Shown piece after piece: positions 8,067 through 17,155 of a DNA stretch of 64,000 bases. The notes beneath the pieces are model-generated. The model was not told the origin of the DNA. It saw nothing but the letters and a program-made list of their open reading frames with translations, and did not search any database. The stretch comes from Sediminibacillus massiliensis (GTDB lineage: Bacteria; Bacillota; Bacilli; Bacillales; Amphibacillaceae). The stretch covers positions 1,513,823 through 1,577,822 of the forward strand of contig NZ_LT732535.1 in the NCBI RefSeq assembly GCF_900156915.1, given 5' to 3'. A program made the translations under genes and the position numbers. Position 1 is the first letter of the stretch, and each line of letters starts with the position of its first letter.

Positions 8067-8888
8067 ATGGGAAAATTACAAAATAAGGTAGCAGTCGTAA
8101 CTGGCGGAGCGACCGGAATCGGTAAAGCAACTGCCGAAGTCTTTGCCAACGAAGGCGCCACTGTTTTGATTGCTGATATTAAGAAAAAAGAATTAGAAGA
8201 GACCGTCAAATCGATTAACAACGAAGGCGGAACTGCCAGGAGCTATGAAGTGGATGTTTCCAAAGAGACCGATGTAAAAGCCTTCGCAGAGCAAGTGAAA
8301 CAAGATTATGGTACCGTGGATGCATTATTCAATAATGCAGGTACAGATCAAGAAGGGGGAAAAGTGCACGAGTATCCTGTAGAGCTTTTTGATGAAATCA
8401 ATCAAACTGACTTGCGCGGTACGTTTTTGATGAGTAAATTCTTCATTCCTCTTATGTTGGATAATGGGGGCGCAATTGTCAATAATGCTTCGATGTCCGG
8501 CAGCTTTGCAGATTTGGATCGTTCCGGCTACAATGCTGCAAAAGGCGGGATTATCAATTTCACCAAATCGATTGCGATTGATTATGGACGGAAAGGGATA
8601 AGAGCCAACTCTGTATCACCTGGCACAGTGGAAACACCACTCATCGATAAACTGGCAGGTTCAAAAGAAGAAGAAAGCGGCAGAGAGTTCAGGGAATCCA
8701 ATAAATGGCTGGCTCCTTTAGGACGATTGGGAAAGCCGAAAGAAATCGCAACTACTGTATTATTTTTAGTTTCCGACGACAGTTCTTATTTAACTGGACA
8801 GGACATCACCGTTGACGGCGGGATTACCGCCTATACTTGGCCTGGTAAAATGGTAATGGATGAAAGTTGGAAGAAAACGACAGAATAA
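8067..8888 (+). CDS. Short-chain dehydrogenase/reductase
   Basis: The classical SDR has 273 residues, with the NAD(P) motif TGGATGIG near residue 13, NNAG near 90, a Ser near 140 and the catalytic YNAAK near 155. The start at 8067 is chosen because AGGAGGT lies 8 nt upstream; an earlier ATG at 8004 has no ribosome site. The C-terminus carries the family motif LTGQDITVDGG. The position after the glycine motif suggests an acidic NAD-preferring type. The substrate is unknown; it stands alone between two terminators. Confidence 0.85.
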   Translation: MGKLQNKVAVVTGGATGIGKATAEVFANEGATVLIADIKKKELEETVKSINNEGGTARSYEVDVSKETDVKAFAEQVKQDYGTVDALFNNAGTDQEGGKVHEYPVELFDEINQTDLRGTFLMSKFFIPLMLDNGGAIVNNASMSGSFADLDRSGYNAAKGGIINFTKSIAIDYGRKGIRANSVSPGTVETPLIDKLAGSKEEESGREFRESNKWLAPLGRLGKPKEIATTVLFLVSDDSSYLTGQDITVDGGITAYTWPGKMVMDESWKKTTE

Positions 8889-8892
8889 CAAT

Positions 8893-8930
8893 AAGGAGAC
8901 GGATCCCCAAAAGATCCGTCTCCTTATTTT
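8893..8930 (+). terminator. Terminator of the SDR gene, shared with the GH36 gene
   Basis: AAGGAGACGGATC pairs perfectly with GATCCGTCTCCTT around a 7-nt loop, followed by TATTTT. It lies between convergent genes. Confidence 0.85.
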
Positions 8931-8941
8931 GAAATTAAAGA

Positions 8942-11149
8942 CTATTTTGCTGAAAGTTTAAAAATTTGAGATGAAAAATCTGTAGCACGTATCTCATCAG
9001 GAAACTGATCGAGTTGAATACCAGCATACATTAATTCATCTCCAAAGAAGGTCCCCTTCAGACCTTCAATGGAATATTCCAATTCTTTATCCAGACCTTG
9101 CAGGAGAATCCGTTTGAAACCTGTATTTGGCAGTGAAAGAATTTGGTAACGACCTACCAATGCTTCTCTTTTGTCTTCGGAAACCACCATCCAGCTTGTC
9201 ACATTCCCGTCACCAGCGAAAGGGCTCTCAAGTCGGTAAAAAGTTCCATTTAAAATAAGCCGCCTGTTTTCCTTGTAGAAACGTATTTGATGCTTTACCT
9301 TGTCTCTATCTTCCTCGGACATCTTGGTAACATCCAGTTCATATCCAAAGGCACCAAAGTAAGCTACATTCGCTCTCGTATCCAGACTTGTAATCCTGCC
9401 AACCTGATGGTTCGGAACGTCGGAGACATGGGCGCCGATCGAACTGACTGGATATACCAAGGAGGTTCCATACTGAATTTTCAATCTTTCCACCGCATCT
9501 GTATCATCGCTCGTCCATGTCTGCGGTGCATAATGAAGCATCCCAGGATCAAAACGGGCCCCTCCGCTGGCACATGATTCAAATAATACATCCGGGAAGT
9601 CCGAGGTGAGCCTTTCATATAGCTCATAAACCCCCAATATATACCGATGAGGCAATTCTCTCTGCCTGGAAGCCGGCAAGTCTACTGAAAAGATCTCTGT
9701 CATGTAACGGTTCATATCCCATTTCACGTAGGAAATAGGAGCCTTACTCAAAATTTCGGCCATGGACCTATAAATGTAATCGACTACTTCTTTTCTGGAA
9801 AAATCCAGGACATATTGGTTTCTGCCATGTGACAGACTGCGTTCGGGCACATGGATGACCCATTCCGGGTGTGCACTGTATAATTCGCTTTTTTTCGAAA
9901 CCATTTCCGGTTCAAACCAAAGTCCGAAATCCATTCCCAGCTCATTCACCTGTTTCGCAAGTCCTGTCACACCGTTTGGCAGCTTGCGCTTATCGACAAA
10001 CCAATCGCCTAATGAGGTAGTGTCATCATCTCTTTTTCCAAACCAGCCATCGTCAAGCACAAACAACTCGACGCCCAATTCCTTGGAAGCCCCGGCGATC
10101 TCCAAGATTTTCTGCTCATCAAAATCAAAATAAGTACCTTCCCAATTGTTTGTCAGAACCGGACGCTCTTTGTCTCTCCATTTTCCACGAGCCAGTCGCT
10201 TGCGATAAAGTTCATGGTATGTCTGACTCATATCGTTTAAACCTTTGTCAGAGTAAACCATGACGACCTCGGGTGCTTGAAAACTTTCCCCGCTTTCCAA
10301 CAGCCAGTTAAAATCGAAAGGATTGATGCCCATCATCATTCTGGAAACGTCATATTGATCAACTTCCACCTGCGCCAGGAAGTTTCCACTGTAGACAAAG
10401 CTGAATCCATATACCTCCCCTTGGTGCTCATCCGCAGCAGGACGCTTCAATGCAAGAAAAGGATTCTGCTGTGTCCCGCTGGCTCCTCTTGCACTCGAAA
10501 TGCTTTGCATCCCTGGAACGAGTTTTCTCTGCTTGATATGTCTTTCCCGAGACCAGGAACCCGACAACTGGACCATCTCATAGTCGGAATCAAAAAAGTC
10601 GACACTGGCACTGAGCGCTCTTGTCAGGGATACTTCTTCTTGCCCATGATTGACAAACTGGACGGACCGTGTAATAGCGTTATATGCTTCAAAGACCGTA
10701 TAGCTTAGCAAAATTTCTACATCGATCAATTTATCATAAAGAGAAATCTCCAAAGTCGAAGCTTCGTTTTCATCCTCTACATATGTAGCAGGAAGTCCTT
10801 CCAACGGCTTCTTTCCTTTATATATTTTATGGCTTTTGTATTCCAAGTTGGTGATCCTGCTCCCATTTGACTGAAGAATTTGGTATGCAGGCTCCCGGTA
10901 ATCAGTTGTTCCATATGAAGGAAACTCCTGCTTCTGCACATCGAGTGAAAAACTCTCATCCCCTTCAAATACGCTGCTTGTATTTGAGCGGGGTTTTTCC
11001 TTGTGTAAGTGGTCAAATGAATCTCTGTGGCGCAGCTTCTTCCCATAATACAAGTGTCCCAATTGATTGTTTCGCAACACAGTAAAAATATAACTGACAT
11101 TTTTGGCTTGGAGATGGAATTCTCTTGTGCTTTCATTATAAAAAATCAT
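8942..11149 (-). CDS. Alpha-galactosidase, glycoside hydrolase family 36
   Basis: It hydrolyses terminal alpha-1,6-galactose from melibiose, raffinose or stachyose. The 735-residue protein has the full GH36 layout: N-terminal beta-sandwich, a central barrel with LTNNWEGTYFDF, FVLDDGWFGKRDDD, the nucleophile Asp in YVKWDMNR, SCASGGARFDPGML and the acid/base Asp in WTSDDTDAVERL. The absence of a signal peptide means cytoplasmic action on imported oligosaccharide. ATG 11149 is chosen because AGGAGG ends 6 nt before it. A LacI-type regulator lies directly upstream in the same orientation; no sugar transporter is nearby. Confidence 0.93.
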   Translation of the reverse strand: MIFYNESTREFHLQAKNVSYIFTVLRNNQLGHLYYGKKLRHRDSFDHLHKEKPRSNTSSVFEGDESFSLDVQKQEFPSYGTTDYREPAYQILQSNGSRITNLEYKSHKIYKGKKPLEGLPATYVEDENEASTLEISLYDKLIDVEILLSYTVFEAYNAITRSVQFVNHGQEEVSLTRALSASVDFFDSDYEMVQLSGSWSRERHIKQRKLVPGMQSISSARGASGTQQNPFLALKRPAADEHQGEVYGFSFVYSGNFLAQVEVDQYDVSRMMMGINPFDFNWLLESGESFQAPEVVMVYSDKGLNDMSQTYHELYRKRLARGKWRDKERPVLTNNWEGTYFDFDEQKILEIAGASKELGVELFVLDDGWFGKRDDDTTSLGDWFVDKRKLPNGVTGLAKQVNELGMDFGLWFEPEMVSKKSELYSAHPEWVIHVPERSLSHGRNQYVLDFSRKEVVDYIYRSMAEILSKAPISYVKWDMNRYMTEIFSVDLPASRQRELPHRYILGVYELYERLTSDFPDVLFESCASGGARFDPGMLHYAPQTWTSDDTDAVERLKIQYGTSLVYPVSSIGAHVSDVPNHQVGRITSLDTRANVAYFGAFGYELDVTKMSEEDRDKVKHQIRFYKENRRLILNGTFYRLESPFAGDGNVTSWMVVSEDKREALVGRYQILSLPNTGFKRILLQGLDKELEYSIEGLKGTFFGDELMYAGIQLDQFPDEIRATDFSSQIFKLSAK

Positions 11150-11213
11150 TTGCATCCTCCTGTGCATTTTGTAGATTTATAGTTTTGAGATGATTACTCT
11201 TATAATCCCACTG

Positions 11214-11229
11214 ATATAACGCTTACAAT
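11214..11229 (-). promoter_or_regulatory. cre-like site upstream of the alpha-galactosidase gene
   Basis: On the minus strand the sequence TGTAAGCGTTATAT matches the CcpA cre pattern TGNAANCGNWWNCA except for the last two bases. The same TTGTAARCG core precedes the LacI gene and licH, so carbon catabolite control is plausible. Confidence 0.4.
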
Positions 11230-11251
11230 TCAACATTCACTAACATTCATT

Positions 11252-12292
11252 CTAGTGATTATCTTTCTCCGTTCCAATCCCACAGCTTTCTCTGATGATT
11301 ATTTCGGTCGGAATAATCACTTTAAGAGGAACTTCTCTACCATTTATTCTATCCAGCAGCAAATGCAGGCTTGTTCTCCCCATCTGCTCCGTGTGGACTC
11401 TGATGGTTGTCAAAGGGGTGCTGGCATACTGTGCCATTTCTATGTCATCAAAACTTACGATAGCAACATCTTCCGGGACACGGAGATGCTTCTCTTGGAG
11501 CGCTCTTAGTGCACCTATAGCCATTGGATCACTCGCAATAAAAAATGCATCAGGCAAATGTCCCGTCTCTATCGCTTTTTTCATTAATTCATAACCTTGA
11601 GACATATTGTATTCCCCGATAAACACATGTTCTTCATGGTATATCTTTTTATCCTTCATTACTTTTTCAAAAGTTGTTAACCGCTCATCATATGTTTCCA
11701 GTGTCGTTCCTTTCGTGTGTTCTCTTTCTCTTCCTCCGATATACCCAACGCTCTCTATTCCCTGTCGGAAGAAATGTTTGAGTGCGTTCCTTGTTGCTTT
11801 TTCAAAGTCAATGATGACAGAATCGCATTTTTCTTCATCTGGTGAATGATTGACATAGACCACATTGTCCATATGACCACTGATGTGTTCTAATGCTTCA
11901 TTGCTCAGCCTTCCGATGACGATCAATCCATCAAATTCCCGGACCGATACCTTGGATGTGATAGTGCTCAAAGGCAGAACATGTGGTGCTTCCATACCTC
12001 TACGGAAGCATTCCTTTTCAATCCCCTTCCGTATCGATAAAAAGTATGGATCATTCAACTCTTCTTCAAAGGATTGACACAGTATAATGCCAATGGATAG
12101 ACCACTGCCGGGATACCTGGTTTGCTCATTATGCCTTGTTTTGATTGTTTTATAGTTCAGCTCCTTGGCAATTGCAAAAATCCGCATTCTAGTTTCTTCC
12201 GTTACTGAAAGGGATGCATCCTTATTCAATACTCTTGACACCGTCGAAGAAGATACTTTTGCACGTGACGCTATGTCTTTGATCGTAGCCAT
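11252..12292 (-). CDS. LacI/GalR-family transcriptional regulator
   Basis: The 346-residue repressor has the N-terminal helix-turn-helix and hinge MATIKDIASRAKVSSSTVSRVLNK and the MsmR-type inserted segment after residue 50. A periplasmic-binding-like effector domain follows (GLIVIGR, DAFFIASDPMAIGALRALQE, VSFDDIEMAQYASTPLTTIRV). It sits upstream of the GH36 gene, so it probably responds to an alpha-galactoside and controls that gene and itself. Palindrome-like A/T sites at 12304-12321 and 12379-12395 are candidate operators. Confidence 0.88.
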   Translation of the reverse strand: MATIKDIASRAKVSSSTVSRVLNKDASLSVTEETRMRIFAIAKELNYKTIKTRHNEQTRYPGSGLSIGIILCQSFEEELNDPYFLSIRKGIEKECFRRGMEAPHVLPLSTITSKVSVREFDGLIVIGRLSNEALEHISGHMDNVVYVNHSPDEEKCDSVIIDFEKATRNALKHFFRQGIESVGYIGGREREHTKGTTLETYDERLTTFEKVMKDKKIYHEEHVFIGEYNMSQGYELMKKAIETGHLPDAFFIASDPMAIGALRALQEKHLRVPEDVAIVSFDDIEMAQYASTPLTTIRVHTEQMGRTSLHLLLDRINGREVPLKVIIPTEIIIRESCGIGTEKDNH

Positions 12293-12303
12293 ATGATAAA
12301 CCT

Positions 12304-12395
12304 CACTAAATTTTTACTAAAATTTTTCCTGCTTAAATATTATATTAGCAATAAAAAATAGCGCTTACAATCTAATTTAGTAAATTTTTAGAATT
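12304..12395 (-). promoter_or_regulatory. Putative operator region of the LacI-family gene
   Basis: CACTAAATTTTTACTAAA (12304-12321) and TTTAGTAAATTTTTAG (12380-12395) are inverted-repeat A/T-rich sites. A cre-like TTGTAAGCGCTAT lies between them at 12358-12373. Similarity between the two sites suggests one DNA-binding protein; the assignment is tentative. Confidence 0.4.
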
Positions 12396-12616
12396 TATTC
12401 CTTCATAAAATAAGTTCACCTAAATTATCGGCTGAATATCCATTTCAATATGTTAAAATTGAATTGGCTTTATTTCCAACTTGTTCCACCGCTGTTGCTT
12501 TTAACAATAAAGAAAAACACCAGTATAGACGATTGAGAAACATGAAAATTCCGGTCTGGTTTAAAGATCGTTGACTGAATACAATCAATAAATAAAATGC
12601 AGAAAGGTGACCTATA

Positions 12617-13261
12617 ATGAAAAAAAATCGTAAAATCTTCATGGTAATGTTGACAGTATTACTGGGCATAACAGCTGCTTGCGGAAATTCATCAAACGAA
12701 TCGAGTGCAACATCCGACAATCAGGCTGAAAACAACCCTTCTACCCCACACGAAAAAAAAGATCCCTCTGATGAAAACACTACGGAAAGCAATTCAAAGA
12801 GCGATCAAACTGAGACAGACGAACAACATCCAAACGAAAAAGACGAAACCGTTAACAATGAATCTGCAAAAGAAGAAGACTCATCTACTGACACTGGACC
12901 TAGCCTGAAAGAAGAATATCTTAAAAAGTTAAACGAGGCCGAAAAAGAAGTAGAAAAGATGCGGGAAAATCCAATAGATGACACAACATTCGCTTTGAAG
13001 AAAGTAGAAGGAGATGCATACGACATTTTGGATGGATTGTTGAATGAAATTTATGGAGTCTTAGAAGAGCAGCTCCCACCAGAAAAGATGGAGCAGCTAA
13101 GAAAGGAACAGCGTGAATGGCTGGATTACCGGGATGATACTGCGAAAGAGGCATCGCTAAAATATGAGGGAGGAACAATGGAGCAATACGAATATGTAAG
13201 AGTCGAAAATAACCTTACAGAGGAAAGGTGCTTCGAATTAGTAGAGCAATATATGAAATGA
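12617..13261 (+). CDS. Lipoprotein with LprI/DUF1311-like C-terminal domain
   Basis: The 214-residue lipoprotein has signal residues 1-21 and lipobox ITAAC. A long acidic, low-complexity Ser/Asn/Glu linker spans about residues 24-95. The C-terminal domain has LLNEIYGVLEEQLPPEKMEQLRKEQREWLDYRD and an ENNLTEERCFEL end. That pattern is the DUF1311/LprI family, described in some bacteria as a lysozyme inhibitor. Its role here is inferred as a cell-surface protein. AGAAAGGTG precedes the ATG. Confidence 0.75.
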   Translation: MKKNRKIFMVMLTVLLGITAACGNSSNESSATSDNQAENNPSTPHEKKDPSDENTTESNSKSDQTETDEQHPNEKDETVNNESAKEEDSSTDTGPSLKEEYLKKLNEAEKEVEKMRENPIDDTTFALKKVEGDAYDILDGLLNEIYGVLEEQLPPEKMEQLRKEQREWLDYRDDTAKEASLKYEGGTMEQYEYVRVENNLTEERCFELVEQYMK

Positions 13262-13280
13262 TTTTATCACAGACTTAAAT

Positions 13281-13366
13281 CGCTCAGAACCAGGTGTTTG
13301 CCCCCGAAAGTTAGATTGATAACTCTAACTTTCGGGGGTCGGTACCAACCAACCTGAGCGTTTTTT
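13281..13366 (+). terminator. Nested double-hairpin terminator
   Basis: The outer stem CGCTCAG (13281-13287) pairs with CTGAGCG (13354-13360) before TTTTTT. Inside it a perfect 15-bp stem pairs CCCCCGAAAGTTAGA (13301-13315) with TCTAACTTTCGGGGG (13324-13338). It is larger than a usual terminator. Confidence 0.7.
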
Positions 13367-13456
13367 ATCCTCATGGATCATTCCAAATTCAATTTTATAA
13401 TGGTTGTTTCTCTCCTCAGTTATTCCCTTCACTGACAAGATTCTGTTTTCTTTGTT

Positions 13457-14554
13457 CTAATTTCGGTCTGCTATATCTGTAATAGCAGTATTAATGGTAT
13501 CATACATTTCATCCACAATCGAAAAATCAATGGCGCCAAGATAGATTTGTTCCAACCGGTCATGAAGTTTTTTCGCTTCTTTCAAGTATGCAATACCTTC
13601 GTTCATATGCTGTTTATACCGCTTTGTTACTTCACTGATTCTGGCTTCATATTTTTCATCCGTGCCAGGTTCCACTGTTTTTTCATACAAGTCGATTATT
13701 TCATCTCCGTGCCGGCTCGGCGCATATTCATGAGGGGCTGTACTGTCGAAAACACTTACTTCCAATTCACGAATGACCACCATGTCCAGGCTTTCCGGAT
13801 CAAAACCACAATGATACACTTCTACATCGAATCCATACCTTGTGCCTGCAGCTGCTATCTTCTTCAACAGGGTCGACTTTCCAGTTCCCGCTCTGCCTTT
13901 CAAGAAATATCGTTTGGTGCCCTCTGTCAAATTGGGAATGAAATCGACGGCTCCTTCCGGTGTAGCAGCTCCAAGGAAGCGGTGTTTCGTTCTAGCTTCC
14001 CGTTTTCTTTCTTTACTTCCTTGGAAAATCTTTGCTATCAGCTCTTCTGTCAGCTGATTTGCCTTGGCAAAATCGAGTTGTGCTATATAGATTTCTTCCA
14101 AATCATCGTGGACACGAAGCCCGTCTTCAAAAGATTGGTAGGCTTTTTTGTACATTTTTTCGATATCATCCTGCAAATGCAAAATATCTTCCCTTTTCCC
14201 TGAAAGCCATGCTGTATCCCAAGCAAGCCCAAGATTGACATACTGTTCCGCCGCACCGGGAGCTTTCGGTTCCAGGATATGTGGAGCTGTTCCGTCAAAG
14301 ATACCGAATTTCAAGGCGGGAATAATCAACCCGTCCAGTGAGTCATTGTCCGAAGCACAATGAATTAACTCAACATCATACCCTTTCTCCTGCCACTCGT
14401 CACCAAGCTTTTTAATCATCGTAGATTTCCCTGTCCCTGGACCGCCCTTTAATAAAAATACAGATTCCAAGCCTTCCAAACTGGAATCGAATAAACTGTA
14501 AAAACCTTTGGCCGTATTACCGCCGGCATAGAAGTTGATTGCTTTCCCTCTCAT
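13457..14554 (-). CDS. Tandem P-loop NTPase of unknown function
   Basis: The roughly 365-residue protein is made of two similar halves. Each has a Walker A motif (KGGPGTGKST near 40, KGRAGTGKST near 220), a following block with VELIHCASDNDSLDG or VEVYHCGFDPESLDM, and a FDGTAPH or FDSTAPH motif. The pattern matches an uncharacterised family known from Bacillus genomes (PRK06851-like). The duplication suggests a pseudo-dimeric nucleotide-binding protein, perhaps a kinase or GTPase. I set the ATG at 14554, 11 nt after GGGAG; a GTG at 14566 is the alternative. It lies downstream of the C45 hydrolase. Confidence 0.75.
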   Translation of the reverse strand: MRGKAINFYAGGNTAKGFYSLFDSSLEGLESVFLLKGGPGTGKSTMIKKLGDEWQEKGYDVELIHCASDNDSLDGLIIPALKFGIFDGTAPHILEPKAPGAAEQYVNLGLAWDTAWLSGKREDILHLQDDIEKMYKKAYQSFEDGLRVHDDLEEIYIAQLDFAKANQLTEELIAKIFQGSKERKREARTKHRFLGAATPEGAVDFIPNLTEGTKRYFLKGRAGTGKSTLLKKIAAAGTRYGFDVEVYHCGFDPESLDMVVIRELEVSVFDSTAPHEYAPSRHGDEIIDLYEKTVEPGTDEKYEARISEVTKRYKQHMNEGIAYLKEAKKLHDRLEQIYLGAIDFSIVDEMYDTINTAITDIADRN

Positions 14555-14628
14555 ATTCCACAGCACTCCCTTGTTTGAAAATTACTGTACAATAGCCTAT
14601 GTCGACAGATTAAAATAGGTGAATGGCC

Positions 14629-14666
14629 TAAAAAACGGCTGAAAGAAGTTATCTCTTTCAGCCGTT
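14629..14666 (-). terminator. Terminator of the C45-type hydrolase gene
   Basis: AACGGCTGAAAGA pairs perfectly with TCTTTCAGCCGTT around a 7-nt loop. The plus-strand A6 gives the U tract on the minus strand. Confidence 0.85.
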
Positions 14667-14669
14667 TAC

Positions 14670-15740
14670 TTATCGGTCGCTGCGCATCCATACTGCATTT
14701 GCTTCCATATGGACAAAAGGTATATCTGTATTGATCATTCCTGTGATTTTCTTTTGTTCTATTTCTTTTCCAGCGAGCCATGAACCAAAACTGAATTCGG
14801 TCGGTTCCTGATCCCCGCCAAGCACCATCCAGGTTTTCAATTCTCTCGGGAAGTAGGCAGATGTATGGATGGTTCCGGCCCAATTCCGATATTGGTCAGA
14901 GAAAACTCCTTTATCTGAATCGTTCATCAGCCGGAAAGCCTGTATCGCTTCGGAATATTCCTGGCTTTGTTCCTCCAGGATATTCAGTCGGCGTTCTGAA
15001 TCAACCAGGTAGTTTCTATTTTCATGTTTCATTATTTCAAAATGATTGGTGCAAATCTTTGATTGGCGCACTTTTACACCCCTTGGCGATGCTTCAACAA
15101 TGTAAGTCTCACCACTTCTGTCGAATACAATATAACTGAAAGAATGACGGTGCGGCAGCTCTTTCAGCAAGGAAACAGCTTCATCCACATTAGCGCAGGT
15201 CTCTAAAACAATTCTGCCGATTGCACAACAGATAAATCCATCGCCAGGCTTTTTACGGTGCATGAAATTGTATCCCAATACAAGACCCTTTTCGTTCATA
15301 CCGTCTGGACGCCCTGTGATCCTTTGAGACGGTCCAACAGTCGCATATCCCTGATCATTCGGCTGAAAAAAGACATAACGGCCTTCATATGTTTTCGGGT
15401 GATAGTCGTAATTGCGGATGAAATATTGATCTCCAGTTAAAATAGAACAACCCGATTTCACATGATTTACACGAAAACCGCCAAACTCCTGGAGAACTTT
15501 ATCCATCGGCCATTCCAACGCATCACCGAGCCCGATCAATTCTTCCCAGACCCCCGGTCCGAATTGCTTAAATACTTGTTTTGCATCTTGTTCATTTATG
15601 CTGAAACGAGGTTTTCTGACTTTCCACTGCCTCGCCCTGTTTTGAATAATAAGAGAGTCCTTCAACATTTTCCCCTGCTTATATCCAAAATCATAATGGG
15701 AACCTCGAAATGTAATAATATCACTATGTACTTGTTTCAT
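14670..15740 (-). CDS. C45/choloylglycine-type linear amide hydrolase
   Basis: The 356-residue Ntn-hydrolase-like protein resembles penicillin acyltransferase and choloylglycine hydrolase relatives. The likely nucleophile is the Cys in VKSGCSIL near residue 97, followed by the YFIRNYDYHP segment, then GRPDGMNEKGLVLGYNFMHR and SYIVFDRSGETYIVEASP. An unprocessed N-terminus precedes the Cys, so autocatalytic maturation is possible. The substrate is unknown. The gene precedes the tandem P-loop NTPase in the same direction, but a strong terminator separates them. Confidence 0.78.
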   Translation of the reverse strand: MKQVHSDIITFRGSHYDFGYKQGKMLKDSLIIQNRARQWKVRKPRFSINEQDAKQVFKQFGPGVWEELIGLGDALEWPMDKVLQEFGGFRVNHVKSGCSILTGDQYFIRNYDYHPKTYEGRYVFFQPNDQGYATVGPSQRITGRPDGMNEKGLVLGYNFMHRKKPGDGFICCAIGRIVLETCANVDEAVSLLKELPHRHSFSYIVFDRSGETYIVEASPRGVKVRQSKICTNHFEIMKHENRNYLVDSERRLNILEEQSQEYSEAIQAFRLMNDSDKGVFSDQYRNWAGTIHTSAYFPRELKTWMVLGGDQEPTEFSFGSWLAGKEIEQKKITGMINTDIPFVHMEANAVWMRSDR

Positions 15741-15975
15741 TTGATGACCCCTCTTTTGCTCGTAATGTTCTTATTTAAGAGTAAGGAAATGATAAAAATA
15801 AATAAAGAGATTTGTTTTAAGAGACAAAACTAAAAATGTTTGGAAAGCTTAACAACAAAGGATACTTGAATGGTATTCCGCTCTTAAATTCCAAACACCA
15901 CAGCCTCGATACCAATCAAACCTCTAATTGTGGTATGATTTGTTCAGACAATAATGTAGATGAAGGAGAGCGAGG

Positions 15976-16764
15976 ATGACTGATTACAAGATTCTATTTT
16001 TAGACATTGACGGCACTATAGTTAAACCCGACCACTCGATAGAGGATTCAACAAAGGAAGCGATTTTACGTGTGAAAAACCAAGGAGTGGAAGTGTTCCT
16101 TGCAACCGGGAGGCCGCTCCATGAGGTGGCGGATATTGCCGAGCAGTTGAATGTTCAATCTTTTATTGGGTACAACGGGGGCTACGCCATCTATAAAGAT
16201 GAAATTATCGTGGACGAGCCAATGAAAAGCAGTACGATCGAGCACTTTGTCCGGACTGCGAAAGAAAATGATCACCAAATGGTTTTGTACACTAGTGAAA
16301 AAAACTACTTCACTTCCATGGAAGACAAAGCCGTCCAGGAGTTCATAGATACCTTCCAGTTAAAAAAGAACGATTTATTCGGACCTGAATTCATCGACCA
16401 GATTTTAGGTGTGACATTGATGAAACTGTCTAAAACCGAACCTGCCCGTTACAAAGTCGAAGACGATCTTCACTTTTCCCCTGTCAACGTCGGTAACTTA
16501 GATCAGTGTTACGACGTTATCAGGCATAGTGTCAACAAAGGAAAGGCAATCTCAAAAATATTAAATTTACTTGAAATACCGAAGGAAAGTGCCATCGCTT
16601 TCGGTGACGGCATGAACGACAGGGAAATGATGCAGGCAGTCGGAGAAAGCTTCGCGATGGGTAACGCGCACCCCGATTTGTTCGAATTTGCGAAACATAA
16701 AACTGCGACAGTAAATGATGACGGTATTTATAAAGGCTTAGCGTCCTTGGGTCTATTGAAATAA
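15976..16764 (+). CDS. HAD-superfamily Cof-type (IIB) phosphatase
   Basis: The 262-residue cytoplasmic phosphatase has motif I FLDIDGT (Asp10, Asp12), motif II LATGRP, a IIB cap with FIGYNGG, and the terminal motif FGDGMNDREMM. These enzymes dephosphorylate sugar phosphates, pyridoxal phosphate or FMN; the substrate cannot be predicted. The ATG follows AAGGAGAGCGAGG. It is a single gene ending in a strong terminator. Confidence 0.88.
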   Translation: MTDYKILFLDIDGTIVKPDHSIEDSTKEAILRVKNQGVEVFLATGRPLHEVADIAEQLNVQSFIGYNGGYAIYKDEIIVDEPMKSSTIEHFVRTAKENDHQMVLYTSEKNYFTSMEDKAVQEFIDTFQLKKNDLFGPEFIDQILGVTLMKLSKTEPARYKVEDDLHFSPVNVGNLDQCYDVIRHSVNKGKAISKILNLLEIPKESAIAFGDGMNDREMMQAVGESFAMGNAHPDLFEFAKHKTATVNDDGIYKGLASLGLLK

Positions 16765-16765
16765 A

Positions 16766-16806
16766 AAGGCTGCCTGGCAGGATCGCCTGCCAGGCAGCCT
16801 TCTGTT
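16766..16806 (+). terminator. Terminator of the HAD phosphatase gene
   Basis: The 16-bp stem AAGGCTGCCTGGCAGG pairs perfectly with its inverse around ATCG, followed by a T-rich tail. Confidence 0.85.
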
Positions 16807-16854
16807 ATTTCTATTTAAAGTTCCAGACATGTCCTTTCCGGTGCCATCCTGTTA

Positions 16855-17049
16855 TTACTCGATGATATTCTTCACTCTGCCCACTTGTCCATCTTCTAAA
16901 CGGACTTTGATTCCGTGCGGATGTGTCGGAGAATTCGTCAGGATATCTTTGATGATTCCACGAGTCAATGCACCGCTTCTCTGATCTTTTTTCAGTACAA
17001 TATCTACTTCCATGCCCTTCTCAATATCTTTTCGATTTCTGCCATTCAT
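16855..17049 (-). CDS. ywbE: YwbE family small protein
   Basis: The 64-residue protein matches the YwbE/DUF2196 family through RKDIEKGMEVDIVLKKDQRSG, LTRGIIKDILTNS and HPHGIKVRLEDGQVGRV. The function is unknown; the fold looks like a small beta-barrel (KOW-like). AGGAGGGTACCC precedes the ATG. Confidence 0.85.
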   Translation of the reverse strand: MNGRNRKDIEKGMEVDIVLKKDQRSGALTRGIIKDILTNSPTHPHGIKVRLEDGQVGRVKNIIE

Positions 17050-17119
17050 TTGGGTACCCTCCTACATTCACTTACTTTCTAAGTATACCCATGCCTGGCA
17101 GATTCTCCAAACAAGGACA

Positions 17120-17154
17120 CAAAAAAGCCCCTTCGAATCAAGAAGGGGCTTTTT
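17120..17154 (-). terminator. Terminator of licH
   Basis: AAAAAGCCCCTTC pairs with AGAAGGGGCTTTTT just after the licH stop. Confidence 0.85.
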
Positions 17155-17155
17155 C

